This document shows, in pieces, positions 55,208 through 63,682 of a stretch of DNA of 64,000 nucleotides. A model generated the notes under the pieces. That model worked only from the letters and a program-made list of their open reading frames with translations, was not told the origin of the DNA and made no database searches. The DNA is from JAHHUA01 sp036635475 (GTDB lineage: Bacteria; Bacillota; Clostridia; Oscillospirales; Ruminococcaceae). Both the position numbers and the translations under genes were made by a program. How positions within the stretch are numbered: position 1 is the stretch's first letter; each line of letters starts with the position of its first letter. The stretch spans positions 1 through 64,000 of the forward strand of contig JAVWQH010000001.1 of NCBI GenBank assembly GCA_036635475.1, written 5' to 3'.

Positions 55208-55236
55208 ATTATAATACCATAACTAATAGATGTCAA
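55208..55236 (-). promoter_or_regulatory. Consensus sigma-A promoter of the orphan riboswitch
   Basis: On the minus strand TTGACA (55236-55231) and TATAAT (55213-55208) are perfect consensus hexamers separated by exactly 17 bases, predicting a start near 55201. It is the strongest promoter seen in the window. Confidence 0.85.
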
Positions 55237-55358
55237 TAAAATTATGCTAATTATTATTTTCGCCATTATACTATATTATTTAATCGCTACTTGAAACTAC
55301 AAATAAATATGATATTATTATAACGTAAGCTCAGATTGACAAATATTTTGAAAATGTA

Positions 55359-55388
55359 TTGGACTGCACAAAAAATAGTGGTTATAAT
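55359..55388 (+). promoter_or_regulatory. Promoter of pcp
   Basis: TTGGAC (55359-55364) and TATAAT (55383-55388) are 18 bases apart, 37 bases before the pcp start. Confidence 0.55.
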
Positions 55389-55425
55389 ATATTTTGCAGA
55401 TTTTTTATAATAAAAGGAGTATAGT

Positions 55426-56067
55426 ATGAAAATTTTAATAACAGCTTTCGACCCATTCGGCGGAGAAACAATTAATCCTGCACTTGAAGCAGTTAAACTG
55501 ATGAAAAATAATATTAAGGGTGCAGAAATAATAAAACTTGAAATTCCTACTGTTTTTAAAAAATCTGTGGAGAAAATAAGAGAAAAAATGATTGAAATAA
55601 AGCCTGATGTTGTTTTATCTATCGGACAAGCCGGTGGACGGGTTGACATCACACCTGAACGTGTTGCGATTAATATTATGGACGGACGAATTGCTGATAA
55701 TGAGGGGTTTCAGCCTATTGATGAGCCAAATTTTCAAGATGGCAATGTAGCTTATTTCTCAACTTTGCCAATTAAGGCAATCGTTGAAAAGATAAATTCA
55801 ATTGGATTACCAGCCTCAGTTTCAAACACAGCAGGAACTTATGTGTGCAATCACGTTATGTACGGCGTACTTTACTATATTCAAAAAGATTTTCCAAAAA
55901 CAAGGGGCGGTTTTATTCACGTTCCATATATTACGCAACAGGCTGTTACTAAAAAAGCAACTGCAAGTATGGCACTTTCTGATATTGTTTTGGCACTTGA
56001 AGCGGCAGTTGAAGCAATAGTGGAAAACGACAGCGACATCAAGGCTATAGGCGGAGAAACACATTAA
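55426..56067 (+). CDS. pcp: Pyroglutamyl-peptidase I
   Basis: A 213-residue cysteine peptidase (family C15) that removes N-terminal pyroglutamate. The catalytic Glu region [17 protein letters not shown] (about residue 68), the cysteine in [12 protein letters not shown] (about residue 142) and the histidine in GGFIHVPYI are all present. AAAAGGAG precedes the ATG. It is monocistronic. Confidence 0.95.
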   Translation: MKILITAFDPFGGETINPALEAVKLMKNNIKGAEIIKLEIPTVFKKSVEKIREKMIEIKPDVVLSIGQAGGRVDITPERVAINIMDGRIADNEGFQPIDEPNFQDGNVAYFSTLPIKAIVEKINSIGLPASVSNTAGTYVCNHVMYGVLYYIQKDFPKTRGGFIHVPYITQQAVTKKATASMALSDIVLALEAAVEAIVENDSDIKAIGGETH

Positions 56068-56082
56068 ATTGATAAATATATT

Positions 56083-56122
56083 GACAGCAGATGTATTAGT
56101 GGTGCATCTGCTGTCTTTTTAT
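56083..56122 (+). terminator. Terminator after pcp
   Basis: GACAGCAGATG and CATCTGCTGTC form a perfect 11-bp stem, followed by TTTTTATT. Confidence 0.93.
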
Positions 56123-56286
56123 TATTAAGCAAGTTAAAAATTCCCGATTTTATCCATAAATAATTGATGAATATTACAGTTGGATATGAATGTAATTACT
56201 TTAATTGTTGTGAGTTGACTATGTATTTATAACCAAAAACTCGATTTTGCATACAATAGAATGAGCAGGAAACAGAGGTGGTATAA

Positions 56287-57054
56287 ATGAAGGATTTTTT
56301 AACAATTGAAAATATTGCTGCAAAATATCAAGCAGAAAATGGCGAAATTTTAGCACTCGATAATATCAATTTCTCCGTTAAAGAAGGAGAAATAATAAGC
56401 ATTGTGGGTCCAAGTGGCTGCGGCAAATCGACTTTGCTTTCTATTATTGCAGGCTTATTGAAACCCAGTAGTGGCAGAGTTTTGATAAATAACGAAGAGA
56501 TTGAGGGAATATCCCCCAGCATTGGCTATATGCTACAAAGAGATAATCTATTGGAGTGGCGAACCATTTATAAAAATATTTTATTGGGACTTGAAATTCA
56601 AAAGAAATTAACTCAAGATAATATTGCTTACGCTAAATCCCTTATGAAAACGTATGGTCTTATTGATTTTGCTGATAAATACCCGTCACAATTGTCAGGC
56701 GGTATGCGTCAAAGAGTTGCACTTATACGAACTTTAGTATTGAAACCAAAAGTTTTGCTACTTGACGAAGCGTTTGCAGCTCTTGATTATCAGACAAGAC
56801 TTGCTGTTACTGACGATGTTTATCGAATCCTTAAAAGCGAAAACAAAACAACTCTTATTGTCACCCATGATATCCCCGAAAGCATAAGTATGGCTGACAG
56901 GGTCATTGTCCTTTCAAGACGTCCGGCTAGCGTTAAAAAAATATATAATATCGAATTTGAGGGCATTGACAGAACGCCATTGAATGTTCGAGAGCAATCA
57001 AAATATGGAGAATATTTTAATTTAATTTGGAAAGAGCTTGATGTGTATGTTTAA
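56287..57054 (+). CDS. NitT/TauT-type ABC importer, ATPase
   Basis: A 255-residue ATPase of the nitrate/sulfonate/taurine importer family. Walker A GPSGCGKST (about residue 42), signature LSGGMRQR and Walker B VLLLDEAFAALD are intact. AGAGGTGG precedes the ATG. It overlaps the permease gene. The substrate could be a sulfonate, a thiamine precursor or a similar small molecule; no thiamine or other riboswitch is seen upstream. The 219 bases before it contain the pcp terminator and no other clear element. Confidence 0.9.
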   Translation: MKDFLTIENIAAKYQAENGEILALDNINFSVKEGEIISIVGPSGCGKSTLLSIIAGLLKPSSGRVLINNEEIEGISPSIGYMLQRDNLLEWRTIYKNILLGLEIQKKLTQDNIAYAKSLMKTYGLIDFADKYPSQLSGGMRQRVALIRTLVLKPKVLLLDEAFAALDYQTRLAVTDDVYRILKSENKTTLIVTHDIPESISMADRVIVLSRRPASVKKIYNIEFEGIDRTPLNVREQSKYGEYFNLIWKELDVYV

Positions 57055-57880
57055 TTTGAGAAAAAGAAAAGAAGTGGGTGAAAACCAATCCAAAGAGAGA
57101 ATACAATATCTGCATAAAGTGAAAATGAGAAATAATACAATTTATTTTACAAGATGGGCAATACTTATTATAGCAATTTTACTTTGGGAAATTATGGCGA
57201 GAATTGGCATTATAGACGCTTTTATTATGAGCCAACCTAGCAGAATCTTGAAAACTATGCTCAGATTAGGCGAGAATGATTTGCTTTATCATCTTGGCAT
57301 AACTTTGTACGAAACACTGATGGGGTTTTTATTAGGTGTCATTTTGGGAATACTTTTTGCAATCGTTTTATGGTGGTCGGAATTTATTGCAAAAATTTCT
57401 GAACCATATTTGGTTGTACTTAACAGTTTACCGAAAATTGCTCTGGGCCCTGTTATAATTATTTGGGTTGGGGCAGGTCAAAAAGCAATTATTTTTATGG
57501 CACTTGCAATTTCACTTATTGTCACAATATTGGAAATGCTGGGTGGGTTTTTGGAAACAGAAAAAGAAAAAATTATTATGGCAAAAACCCTTGGGGCAAA
57601 TAAAGCTCAAATTTTCAAAAAAATTGTTTTCCCATCTAATATGTCAACCCTCTTCAACTCGTTGAAAATCAATATTGGATTGTCACTTGTTGGAGTTATT
57701 GCAGGAGAATTTTTAGTATCTAAAGGTGGACTTGGATATTTGATTGTATATGGCGGTCAGGTGTTTAAAATGGATTTAGTTATGACGGGAGTTATTATTT
57801 TGGCGATTATGGCAGCATTAATGTATCAAGTTGTTGTTATGGTCGAGAAATTTGTCACCAAAAAAATGAGCCATAATTAA
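57041..57880 (+). CDS. NitT/TauT-type ABC importer, permease
   Basis: A 279-residue membrane protein with six helices and the EAA-type loop AKTLGANKAQIFKKIVFP (about residue 184). The start is uncertain: ATG 57041 or ATG 57047 both fit behind GGAAAGAG, inside the end of the ATPase gene. It pairs with the ATPase before it and the binding protein after it. Confidence 0.9.
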   Translation: MCMFNLRKRKEVGENQSKERIQYLHKVKMRNNTIYFTRWAILIIAILLWEIMARIGIIDAFIMSQPSRILKTMLRLGENDLLYHLGITLYETLMGFLLGVILGILFAIVLWWSEFIAKISEPYLVVLNSLPKIALGPVIIIWVGAGQKAIIFMALAISLIVTILEMLGGFLETEKEKIIMAKTLGANKAQIFKKIVFPSNMSTLFNSLKINIGLSLVGVIAGEFLVSKGGLGYLIVYGGQVFKMDLVMTGVIILAIMAALMYQVVVMVEKFVTKKMSHN

Positions 57881-57933
57881 ATTGCGTAAATACCATTTAT
57901 AATAATTTTTTATCTTTGAAAGGGGCAATTAGT

Positions 57934-58932
57934 TTGAGAAAATCAGTAAAAATTATGTCACTGATTCTTGCGGCAATGATGGTTGGAACTTTTTCCGCTT
58001 GCGGTTTGGGAAAAGAAAAAATGACTAAAGTCAGAGTAAGTGAGGTTACTCATTCGGTTTTTTACGCTCCACAGTATGTTGCAATGAACTTGGGATATTT
58101 TGCAGATGAGGGCATTGACATTGAATTGTCAAATGGTCAAGGTGCTGACAAAGTTATGGCGGCTGTTTTATCGGACAATATTGACATAGGTTTTTCAGGC
58201 CCTGAGGCAGTAATATATGTTTACAACGAAGGCAAAAAAGATTTTCCAAAAGTTTTTGCACAAGTTACAAAACGTGACGGTTCTTTTTTGATGGGCAGAG
58301 AAAAAAACGAAACTTTTGATTGGAATAAACTTAAAGATGCTCATATTCTTCCGGGAAGAAAAGGCGGTGTGCCTTATATGACTTTTGAATATGTTATTAA
58401 ATCAAAGGGTTTAAACCCGAAAACTGATATGAATTTTGATGATAGTATTCAATTTTCACTTATGGCAGGTGCTTTTGCCGCCGGAACAGGGGACTATGTT
58501 ACATTATTTGAGCCAACTGCAACAATGTTTGAAAATGAGGGCAAAGGGTTTATTCTTGCCTCAATCGGCGAAGAGAGTGGCGAAATCCCATACACAGCTT
58601 ATTATGCAAAACAAAGTTACATCAATCAAAATCCAAAGGTAATTGAGGGATTTACAAGAGCTATTTATAAGGCTGAACAATGGGTTGACACACACTCCGC
58701 CAGAGAAATTGCAGAAACAATCGCTCCATCATTTCACGACACAAGCGTTGATATATTGGAAAAAGTAGCTGACAGGTACAAGAACATAGATGCTTGGTGC
58801 GATAATCCCACAATGGCAAAAGAGTCTTTTGAAAAGTTACAAACTGTTATGACAGAAGCTCAGGAATTAAGCCAAAAAGCTAACTTTGATGATGTGATAG
58901 AAAATAAATTTGCAATTAAAGTTTCAAAATAA
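57934..58932 (+). CDS. NitT/TauT-type ABC importer, binding lipoprotein
   Basis: A 332-residue solute-binding lipoprotein with an NMT1/THI5-like fold. The signal ends in a lipobox, FSAC, near residue 21; then VTHSVFYAPQYVAMNLGYFADEG marks the family. I take TTG 57934 as start, behind AAAGGGG; the TTG at 57916 overlaps that site. The ligand is unknown. Third gene of the importer operon. Confidence 0.88.
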   Translation: MRKSVKIMSLILAAMMVGTFSACGLGKEKMTKVRVSEVTHSVFYAPQYVAMNLGYFADEGIDIELSNGQGADKVMAAVLSDNIDIGFSGPEAVIYVYNEGKKDFPKVFAQVTKRDGSFLMGREKNETFDWNKLKDAHILPGRKGGVPYMTFEYVIKSKGLNPKTDMNFDDSIQFSLMAGAFAAGTGDYVTLFEPTATMFENEGKGFILASIGEESGEIPYTAYYAKQSYINQNPKVIEGFTRAIYKAEQWVDTHSAREIAETIAPSFHDTSVDILEKVADRYKNIDAWCDNPTMAKESFEKLQTVMTEAQELSQKANFDDVIENKFAIKVSK

Positions 58933-59001
58933 AAAATATATGTATTATATCACTTTTTACGGTTAAAATATTTATGAAATAATCGTAAGGGGTGATATTT
59001 T

Positions 59002-59187
59002 ATGTCAAATTTAACAAGCAAAGAATTAAGTGCAATTGAGGATCAACTATCAGTTGAAAAATGTCTTGTTGAAAAATTCAAAATGTATTCATCAGATGCA
59101 ACTGACCCTCAACTTAAAACAAAATGTGAGCAAATTGCTTCTCAACATCAAAATCATTATGCTAAACTATTGAACAAACTTAGCTAA
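59002..59187 (+). CDS. Small CotF-like spore coat protein
   Basis: A 61-residue helical protein (LSAIEDQLSVEKCLVEKFKM and CEQIASQHQNHYAKLLNKL). It resembles short coat-associated proteins that accompany CotF in Clostridia. AAGGGGTGA precedes the ATG. It is 13 bases ahead of the next coat gene. Confidence 0.72.
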   Translation: MSNLTSKELSAIEDQLSVEKCLVEKFKMYSSDATDPQLKTKCEQIASQHQNHYAKLLNKLS

Positions 59188-59200
59188 GGAGGAAAAAATA

Positions 59201-59476
59201 ATGGCAAATAAAAAATTCGGCGATAAAGAAATGATGGACGATGCTCTTGCAAGTCAAAAGTTTATTACCTCAACATATAATACTTTTGCAAATGAATGTG
59301 CTAGCGATTCATTAAAAAGCGAATTTATGAATATTTTGGCTGATGAACATTCAATCCAACACGAAATATTTAAGGAAATGCAAAATCGTGGTTGGTATGC
59401 ACCTGAGCAAGCTGAACAAAGCAAGATTGTTAATGCAAGAACAAAATACGAAAACCAAAACCCATCTCAAAACTAA
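59201..59476 (+). CDS. cotF: CotF-family spore coat protein
   Basis: A 91-residue coat protein. The core MMDDALASQKFITSTYNTFA and the ending MQNRGWYAPEQAEQSKI are typical of the family. AAGGAGGAA precedes the ATG. It shares a transcript with the preceding small coat gene and ends at a terminator. Confidence 0.88.
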   Translation: MANKKFGDKEMMDDALASQKFITSTYNTFANECASDSLKSEFMNILADEHSIQHEIFKEMQNRGWYAPEQAEQSKIVNARTKYENQNPSQN

Positions 59477-59483
59477 ATAAAAA

Positions 59484-59538
59484 ACTCTCCCATTATGATT
59501 GTCCATTTTCGGACTAATCCAATGGGAGAGCTTTTTTT
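59484..59538. terminator. Terminator between cotF and spoVS
   Basis: CTCTCCCATT and AATGGGAGAG form a 10-bp stem with an inner GTCC/GGAC pairing, followed on the plus strand by CTTTTTTTG; the minus strand also has a T-tract. It lies between convergent genes. Confidence 0.9.
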
Positions 59539-59545
59539 GAGTGGG

Positions 59546-59806
59546 TTATCTTGGCTCAACAATGAGTTTTATTGCGGTTCGTTCCTCGGTTTCGATAATG
59601 ATATTTGCGAAAGCAGGAATGCAAACTAGGTCGATACCCGAGGGTGCAAGATAGCCTCTTGCAATTGCAACGGATTTTATTGCTTGGTTAGCAGCTCCGG
59701 CTCCGACAGCTTGTACTTCAACGCAACCCTTTTCACGAACAACTCCAGCAATTGCGCCTGCTACAGAATTAGGAATAGACTTTGACGAAACTTTTAATAT
59801 TTCCAT
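59546..59806 (-). CDS. spoVS: Stage V sporulation protein S
   Basis: An 86-residue protein of the SpoVS family, needed for normal sporulation and coat development. The pattern EILKVSSKSIPNSVAGAIAG at the start and ARGYLAPSGIDLVCIPAF are near-identical to other SpoVS proteins. CAGGAGTG precedes the ATG. It lies downstream of ymdB, as in Bacillus subtilis. Confidence 0.96.
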   Translation of the reverse strand: MEILKVSSKSIPNSVAGAIAGVVREKGCVEVQAVGAGAANQAIKSVAIARGYLAPSGIDLVCIPAFANIIIETEERTAIKLIVEPR

Positions 59807-59952
59807 TTTACAACACTCCTGTCTAGATTTTATTAAATTAATTGCAAAGATTATACAAACTGTTTAGAAAACTAAATGTATAATTTTTCCAGTAATTCCA
59901 TTATATATCATTTGAATTTGAATATCAAGTGGTAAATATGAAAAAATACAAA

Positions 59953-60723
59953 TTATTTTATTACTATTCGCTCGATTGAATTTGCTTTGCCGTTTGATGT
60001 ATCTATTTCCACAATAACTGCGTTAAGCACACAATTTTCTTTTTCAGTTTCAAATCTTGTAGGCAAATTCGTTTTTAAACGTTTTATGACTAACTCAGTT
60101 TTAACTCCCAAAATTGAATTATATCCCCCACACATTCCAACATCGGTTATATAAGCAGTTCCCTCGGGAAATATGCGTTCATCAGCTGTTTGAACATGGG
60201 TGTGCGTACCGAAAACCGCAGAAACTCGTCCACGAAGATAATTTCCCATTGCCAATTTTTCAGATGTAGCTTCACAATGAAAATCAACAATTATATTTTT
60301 TGTGTCAACAGTTTCAAGAATTTTATCAATATGTTCAAATGGATTTTCAACGTTTTCCATATAAACACAACCTTGCAAATTAATTACGCAAAGTTTATAT
60401 CGCATAAAATCAATGGTAACAACGCCTTTTCCCGGTGCATCTTTATGAAAATTATTTGGACGCAAGATTAGAGAATTATCTTCGTCCATAATTTCGTAAA
60501 TCTCTCGTCGACGTAAAGCGTGATTACCTGTTGTTATTAAGTCCACACCACTGCTGAAAAGTTGGTTTGCACTTGACGGCAAAATACCATTTCCCTCAGC
60601 GGAATTTTCGCCGTTTGCAATAACATAATCTATTGAATTTTTGTGCTTGAAGTTGCTCAATTTATCTTGTACTGCATCACAGCCACCTTGACCAACAACA
60701 TCGCCTAAAAAAAGAATTTTCAT
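59953..60723 (-). CDS. ymdB: YmdB-family metallophosphoesterase
   Basis: A 256-residue phosphodiesterase of the YmdB (TIGR00282) group, which acts on 2',3'-cyclic nucleotides in Bacillus and affects biofilm and development. The di-metal motifs FLGDVVGQGG, NGEN, GNHALR and GTHTHVQTAD are present. The ATG at 60723 follows TGGAGG. The 146 bases between it and spoVS may hold a second promoter. Confidence 0.94.
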   Translation of the reverse strand: MKILFLGDVVGQGGCDAVQDKLSNFKHKNSIDYVIANGENSAEGNGILPSSANQLFSSGVDLITTGNHALRRREIYEIMDEDNSLILRPNNFHKDAPGKGVVTIDFMRYKLCVINLQGCVYMENVENPFEHIDKILETVDTKNIIVDFHCEATSEKLAMGNYLRGRVSAVFGTHTHVQTADERIFPEGTAYITDVGMCGGYNSILGVKTELVIKRLKTNLPTRFETEKENCVLNAVIVEIDTSNGKANSIERIVIK

Positions 60724-60797
60724 AATTGCCTCCATTTACTAATTAAACTATATGATAATTATACAACAAAATAAGAATAAATCAAATAGTATAAATT

Positions 60798-60830
60798 AAA
60801 ATGCAACATCACAATGTAATGTTGCATTTT
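60798..60830 (-). terminator. Terminator after the CheV-like gene
   Basis: AAAATGCAACAT and ATGTTGCATTTT form a 12-bp stem around CACAATGTA. On the minus strand TTTTAATTT follows. Confidence 0.75.
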
Positions 60831-60909
60831 GGATAGTAATTTTTAATATTGGGATTATCTTTCCCATAATTATTGGAAAAGTTTGAATTTGTCAATAACC
60901 ATAATAAAC

Positions 60910-61812
60910 TTATTTTACAAATCTGTCTAAGATAGTAACTAATTTTGCAATTTCAGGCTTTGAAATTTGTTCATCTGCACCAAGTTGTTTTCCTTTAATA
61001 CGCATTTCTTCACTAATTAAAGATGAGAAAATTACGATTGGGATTTGTTGAAGTTGAGGGTCAGTTTTAATTAGTTTTGTCAATCTGTGACCGTCCATTT
61101 GTGGCATTTCAATATCAGTGATGATGCAAGAAATACTTTTGCTTTCACCAGTTTTTTTCATCTCATTCAAATGATCCCAAAGTTCCTGACCATTGTCGTG
61201 AGCTATTATATTCACATATCCAGCCTTGTTCAGACATTGCTTAATGAGCATTGTCAAAAGTTTTGAGTCCTCGGCAATCATAATCAAATGGTCGTTTTGC
61301 ACTCTTCCGCCCATTTTGTCAATATCAGAAATTTGAATTGAGGTTTCGGGGGAAATATCAGCAACTATTTTTTCAAAGTCAAGTATTGTGATAAGTCTGC
61401 CCATACATTCAGCAATTCCTGTTGCAATTCCATCAGCACCATTATAGATTGTCTTGTCAGGCTTTTGAATGTTAGTCCAAGAAATACGATGAATACCCTC
61501 AACACTATGTACTCTGAAAGCAATGTGCATATTATTAAAATTAGTGATAATAAACAAGCTTCTTTCAGCATCATCATTTTCAAGGTCCAAATATTTTGGA
61601 AGATTAATAACTGTTATTAAATCTTCACGAGGTTTAAACACACCTTCAACTGCCGGGTGGGACTTTGGCATTGGCTTTATTGCTTCAGGAATCATTATTT
61701 CTCTTACTTTTGCAACATTTATACCGAATGTTTCGTTGTTGATTGTAAATTCCATTATTTCAATTTCATTGGTTCCAGTTTCTAAAAGAATACCTGTTTT
61801 TTGATTTTTCAT
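60910..61812 (-). CDS. cheV: CheV-like chemotaxis coupling protein (CheW plus receiver)
   Basis: A 300-residue protein with a CheW domain (residues 10-165) and a receiver domain (about 172-298). The phosphorylation site is D233 in ITDIEMPQMDG, with acid-pocket residues E181 and D182. CheV links receptors to CheA and adjusts signalling. TGGGGG precedes the ATG at 61812. No other chemotaxis or flagellar gene is in the window. Confidence 0.92.
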   Translation of the reverse strand: MKNQKTGILLETGTNEIEIMEFTINNETFGINVAKVREIMIPEAIKPMPKSHPAVEGVFKPREDLITVINLPKYLDLENDDAERSLFIITNFNNMHIAFRVHSVEGIHRISWTNIQKPDKTIYNGADGIATGIAECMGRLITILDFEKIVADISPETSIQISDIDKMGGRVQNDHLIMIAEDSKLLTMLIKQCLNKAGYVNIIAHDNGQELWDHLNEMKKTGESKSISCIITDIEMPQMDGHRLTKLIKTDPQLQQIPIVIFSSLISEEMRIKGKQLGADEQISKPEIAKLVTILDRFVK

Positions 61813-61979
61813 AAATCTAACCCCCAATTTATTTGTTGCAAATGACATTTCATACTAGAATTATACCACTATTTATAGTAAAATAAAAGCATAATAAGAA
61901 TAATTATTCCACAAATAGCTAAAATACTGCTTTATTTGAACAAATTCGTATATATAAATAAAAGGTTAGGTGATATTTT

Positions 61980-62714
61980 ATGGAAAAAATGAATTATAAA
62001 GGGAGAATATCCTCATTCCAATCCCTTGGAACTGTTGATGGGCCAGGAATTAGATATGTTATATTTATGCAAGGCTGCCCAATAAGATGTATTTATTGCC
62101 ATAATCCCGAAACTTGGGAAGTCAATTCTGGAAATCAATACACTGTGGACGAAGTTTTTGAAAAAATAATTAAATGCAAACCCTATTTTGAAAATGGCGG
62201 CGGCGTTACATTTTCAGGCGGTGAACCACTTTTACAATGTGATTTTTTGCTTGACATATTAAACAAATGCAAGGAAAATAAAATTCACACTGCAATCGAC
62301 ACATCGGGAGTTATTCCATTGGAAAAATGCAAGGCTGTTTTGGAATGTGCCGATATGATTATTTTGGACATCAAAGCGAATGACGAAAATGAGTATAAAA
62401 AAATATGCGGCGGTTCTTTCAACGCAGTAAAAGAAAATTTGGATTATTTGGAGAAAATAAAAAAACCAGTCTGGATTAGACGTGTTATAGTGCCAACTAT
62501 TAATGATAATATAGTTGATATTGAAAAATTCGGCGGTTTTCTTAAAAATTACCACTGCATCGAAAATGTTGAACTTTTACCATTCAGAAAATTATGCCTT
62601 GAAAAATATAATCAATTGGGAATTGATTTTAAAGCTAAAGATTATGATGAGGCAGATGAGAATACTGTTTTGGAATTACAAAATAATCTAAAAAATTATA
62701 TGAAAATAAAATAA
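61980..62714 (+). CDS. pflA: Glycyl-radical enzyme activase, PFL-activating enzyme type
   Basis: A 244-residue radical-SAM enzyme. The cluster motif C-x-x-x-C-x-x-C is seen in CPIRCIYCHNPE (about residue 31) and the SAM motif FSGGEPLLQ near residue 78. It lacks the extra ferredoxin insert of other activases, which fits pyruvate formate-lyase activase. The target enzyme is not in the window. TTAGGTGA precedes the ATG. The cbiC gene follows after 62 bases. Confidence 0.88.
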   Translation: MEKMNYKGRISSFQSLGTVDGPGIRYVIFMQGCPIRCIYCHNPETWEVNSGNQYTVDEVFEKIIKCKPYFENGGGVTFSGGEPLLQCDFLLDILNKCKENKIHTAIDTSGVIPLEKCKAVLECADMIILDIKANDENEYKKICGGSFNAVKENLDYLEKIKKPVWIRRVIVPTINDNIVDIEKFGGFLKNYHCIENVELLPFRKLCLEKYNQLGIDFKAKDYDEADENTVLELQNNLKNYMKIK

Positions 62715-62776
62715 TGATGTTTATTTATTCTTATGCTTATGTTAGAATGAATATAATAAAATTAAGGAGAGTTATA

Positions 62777-63406
62777 ATGAATATTGAAGTTGTTAAACCG
62801 ATGGATATTGAAAAGCGAAGTTTTGAAATCATTTCGGAACTGCTGGGAGATAAAAAACTAGACGAAAAAAACGCACATATCATCAAAAGAGTTATACATA
62901 CTTCGGCTGATTTTGAATATGCCGATAATTTGTGCTTTAGCGAAAATGCTTCACAAATACTTGCTGATGCTATAAAAAACGGTGCTGATATTGTGACGGA
63001 TACTCAAATGGCTAGGGCTGGGATTAATAAAACAATTCTTGCAAAATTCGGCGGAGAAGTGCATTGTTTTATTGCTGATGGAGATGTTGCAATGGAAGCA
63101 AGAATGAAAGGTGTTACACGTTCATCAATTTGTATGGAAAAAGCTTTAAATATTAACAAACCACTTATTTTTGCAATTGGAAATGCACCCACAGCTTTAA
63201 TCAGACTTGCTGAACTCATAAAAGAGGGAAAAATCAAGCCTGCTTTGATAATCGGTGTGCCTGTTGGATTTGTTAATGTTGTTGAGTCAAAGGAAATTAC
63301 TATGGCAAATGAAATTCCATATATCGTTGCAAGAGGAAGAAAAGGCGGAAGTAATGTGGCTGCCGCAATTTGTAATGCAGCAATGTATACATTAATTGAA
63401 AGATAA
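62777..63406 (+). CDS. cbiC: Cobalt-precorrin-8 methylmutase
   Basis: A 209-residue enzyme of anaerobic cobalamin synthesis that moves a methyl group from C11 to C12. The catalytic histidine is in KRVIHTSADFEYADNL (about residue 42). The glycine-rich MARAGINKTIL and ARGRKGGSNVAAAI are family marks. AAGGAGAG precedes the ATG at 62777. No other cobalamin gene is near, so the pathway is scattered or this copy is isolated. Confidence 0.93.
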   Translation: MNIEVVKPMDIEKRSFEIISELLGDKKLDEKNAHIIKRVIHTSADFEYADNLCFSENASQILADAIKNGADIVTDTQMARAGINKTILAKFGGEVHCFIADGDVAMEARMKGVTRSSICMEKALNINKPLIFAIGNAPTALIRLAELIKEGKIKPALIIGVPVGFVNVVESKEITMANEIPYIVARGRKGGSNVAAAICNAAMYTLIER

Positions 63407-63469
63407 TATATAAAAAAATATGGATAATATTCAGATAATTAGTAATTAAAATATATTTTTAAATTGGCA

Positions 63470-63498
63470 TTGACAAAATTATACTTTTATATTAAACT
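63470..63498 (+). promoter_or_regulatory. Promoter of the yybP-ykoY riboswitch transcript
   Basis: TTGACA (63470-63475) and TAAACT (63493-63498) are 17 bases apart, with the riboswitch starting a few bases after the expected start site. Confidence 0.6.
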
Positions 63499-63514
63499 GT
63501 CCCTATTGACAAGT

Positions 63515-63608
63515 TAATAAAGGGGAGTAGCTTACATCTTCGATGTGAATATGCCGTCAGCACGATTTAAAAATCCGGCATATTTTTAATTAGCAAGACC
63601 TTTATGAT
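63515..63608 (+). ncRNA. yybP-ykoY (Mn2+-sensing) riboswitch
   Basis: The sequence shows the family core: AAAGGGGAGTAGC near the 5' end, CGTCAGCAC in the middle, and GACCTTTATGA at the 3' end, with AAAGG/CCTTT closing the base stem and ATGCCG/CGGCAT forming a helix. Such RNAs bind Mn2+ and turn on efflux genes. It lies ahead of a cation antiporter gene. A 9-bp hairpin downstream (ATTGAATTC/GAGTTCAAT, about 63630-63657) may be the switching element. Confidence 0.85.
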
Positions 63609-63682
63609 TATTACCATTGGTATTGAATTCCTTGAGCGGTGAGTTCAATTCTAAATTAAAATCAGAAAGGTGTTTGAGAAAG

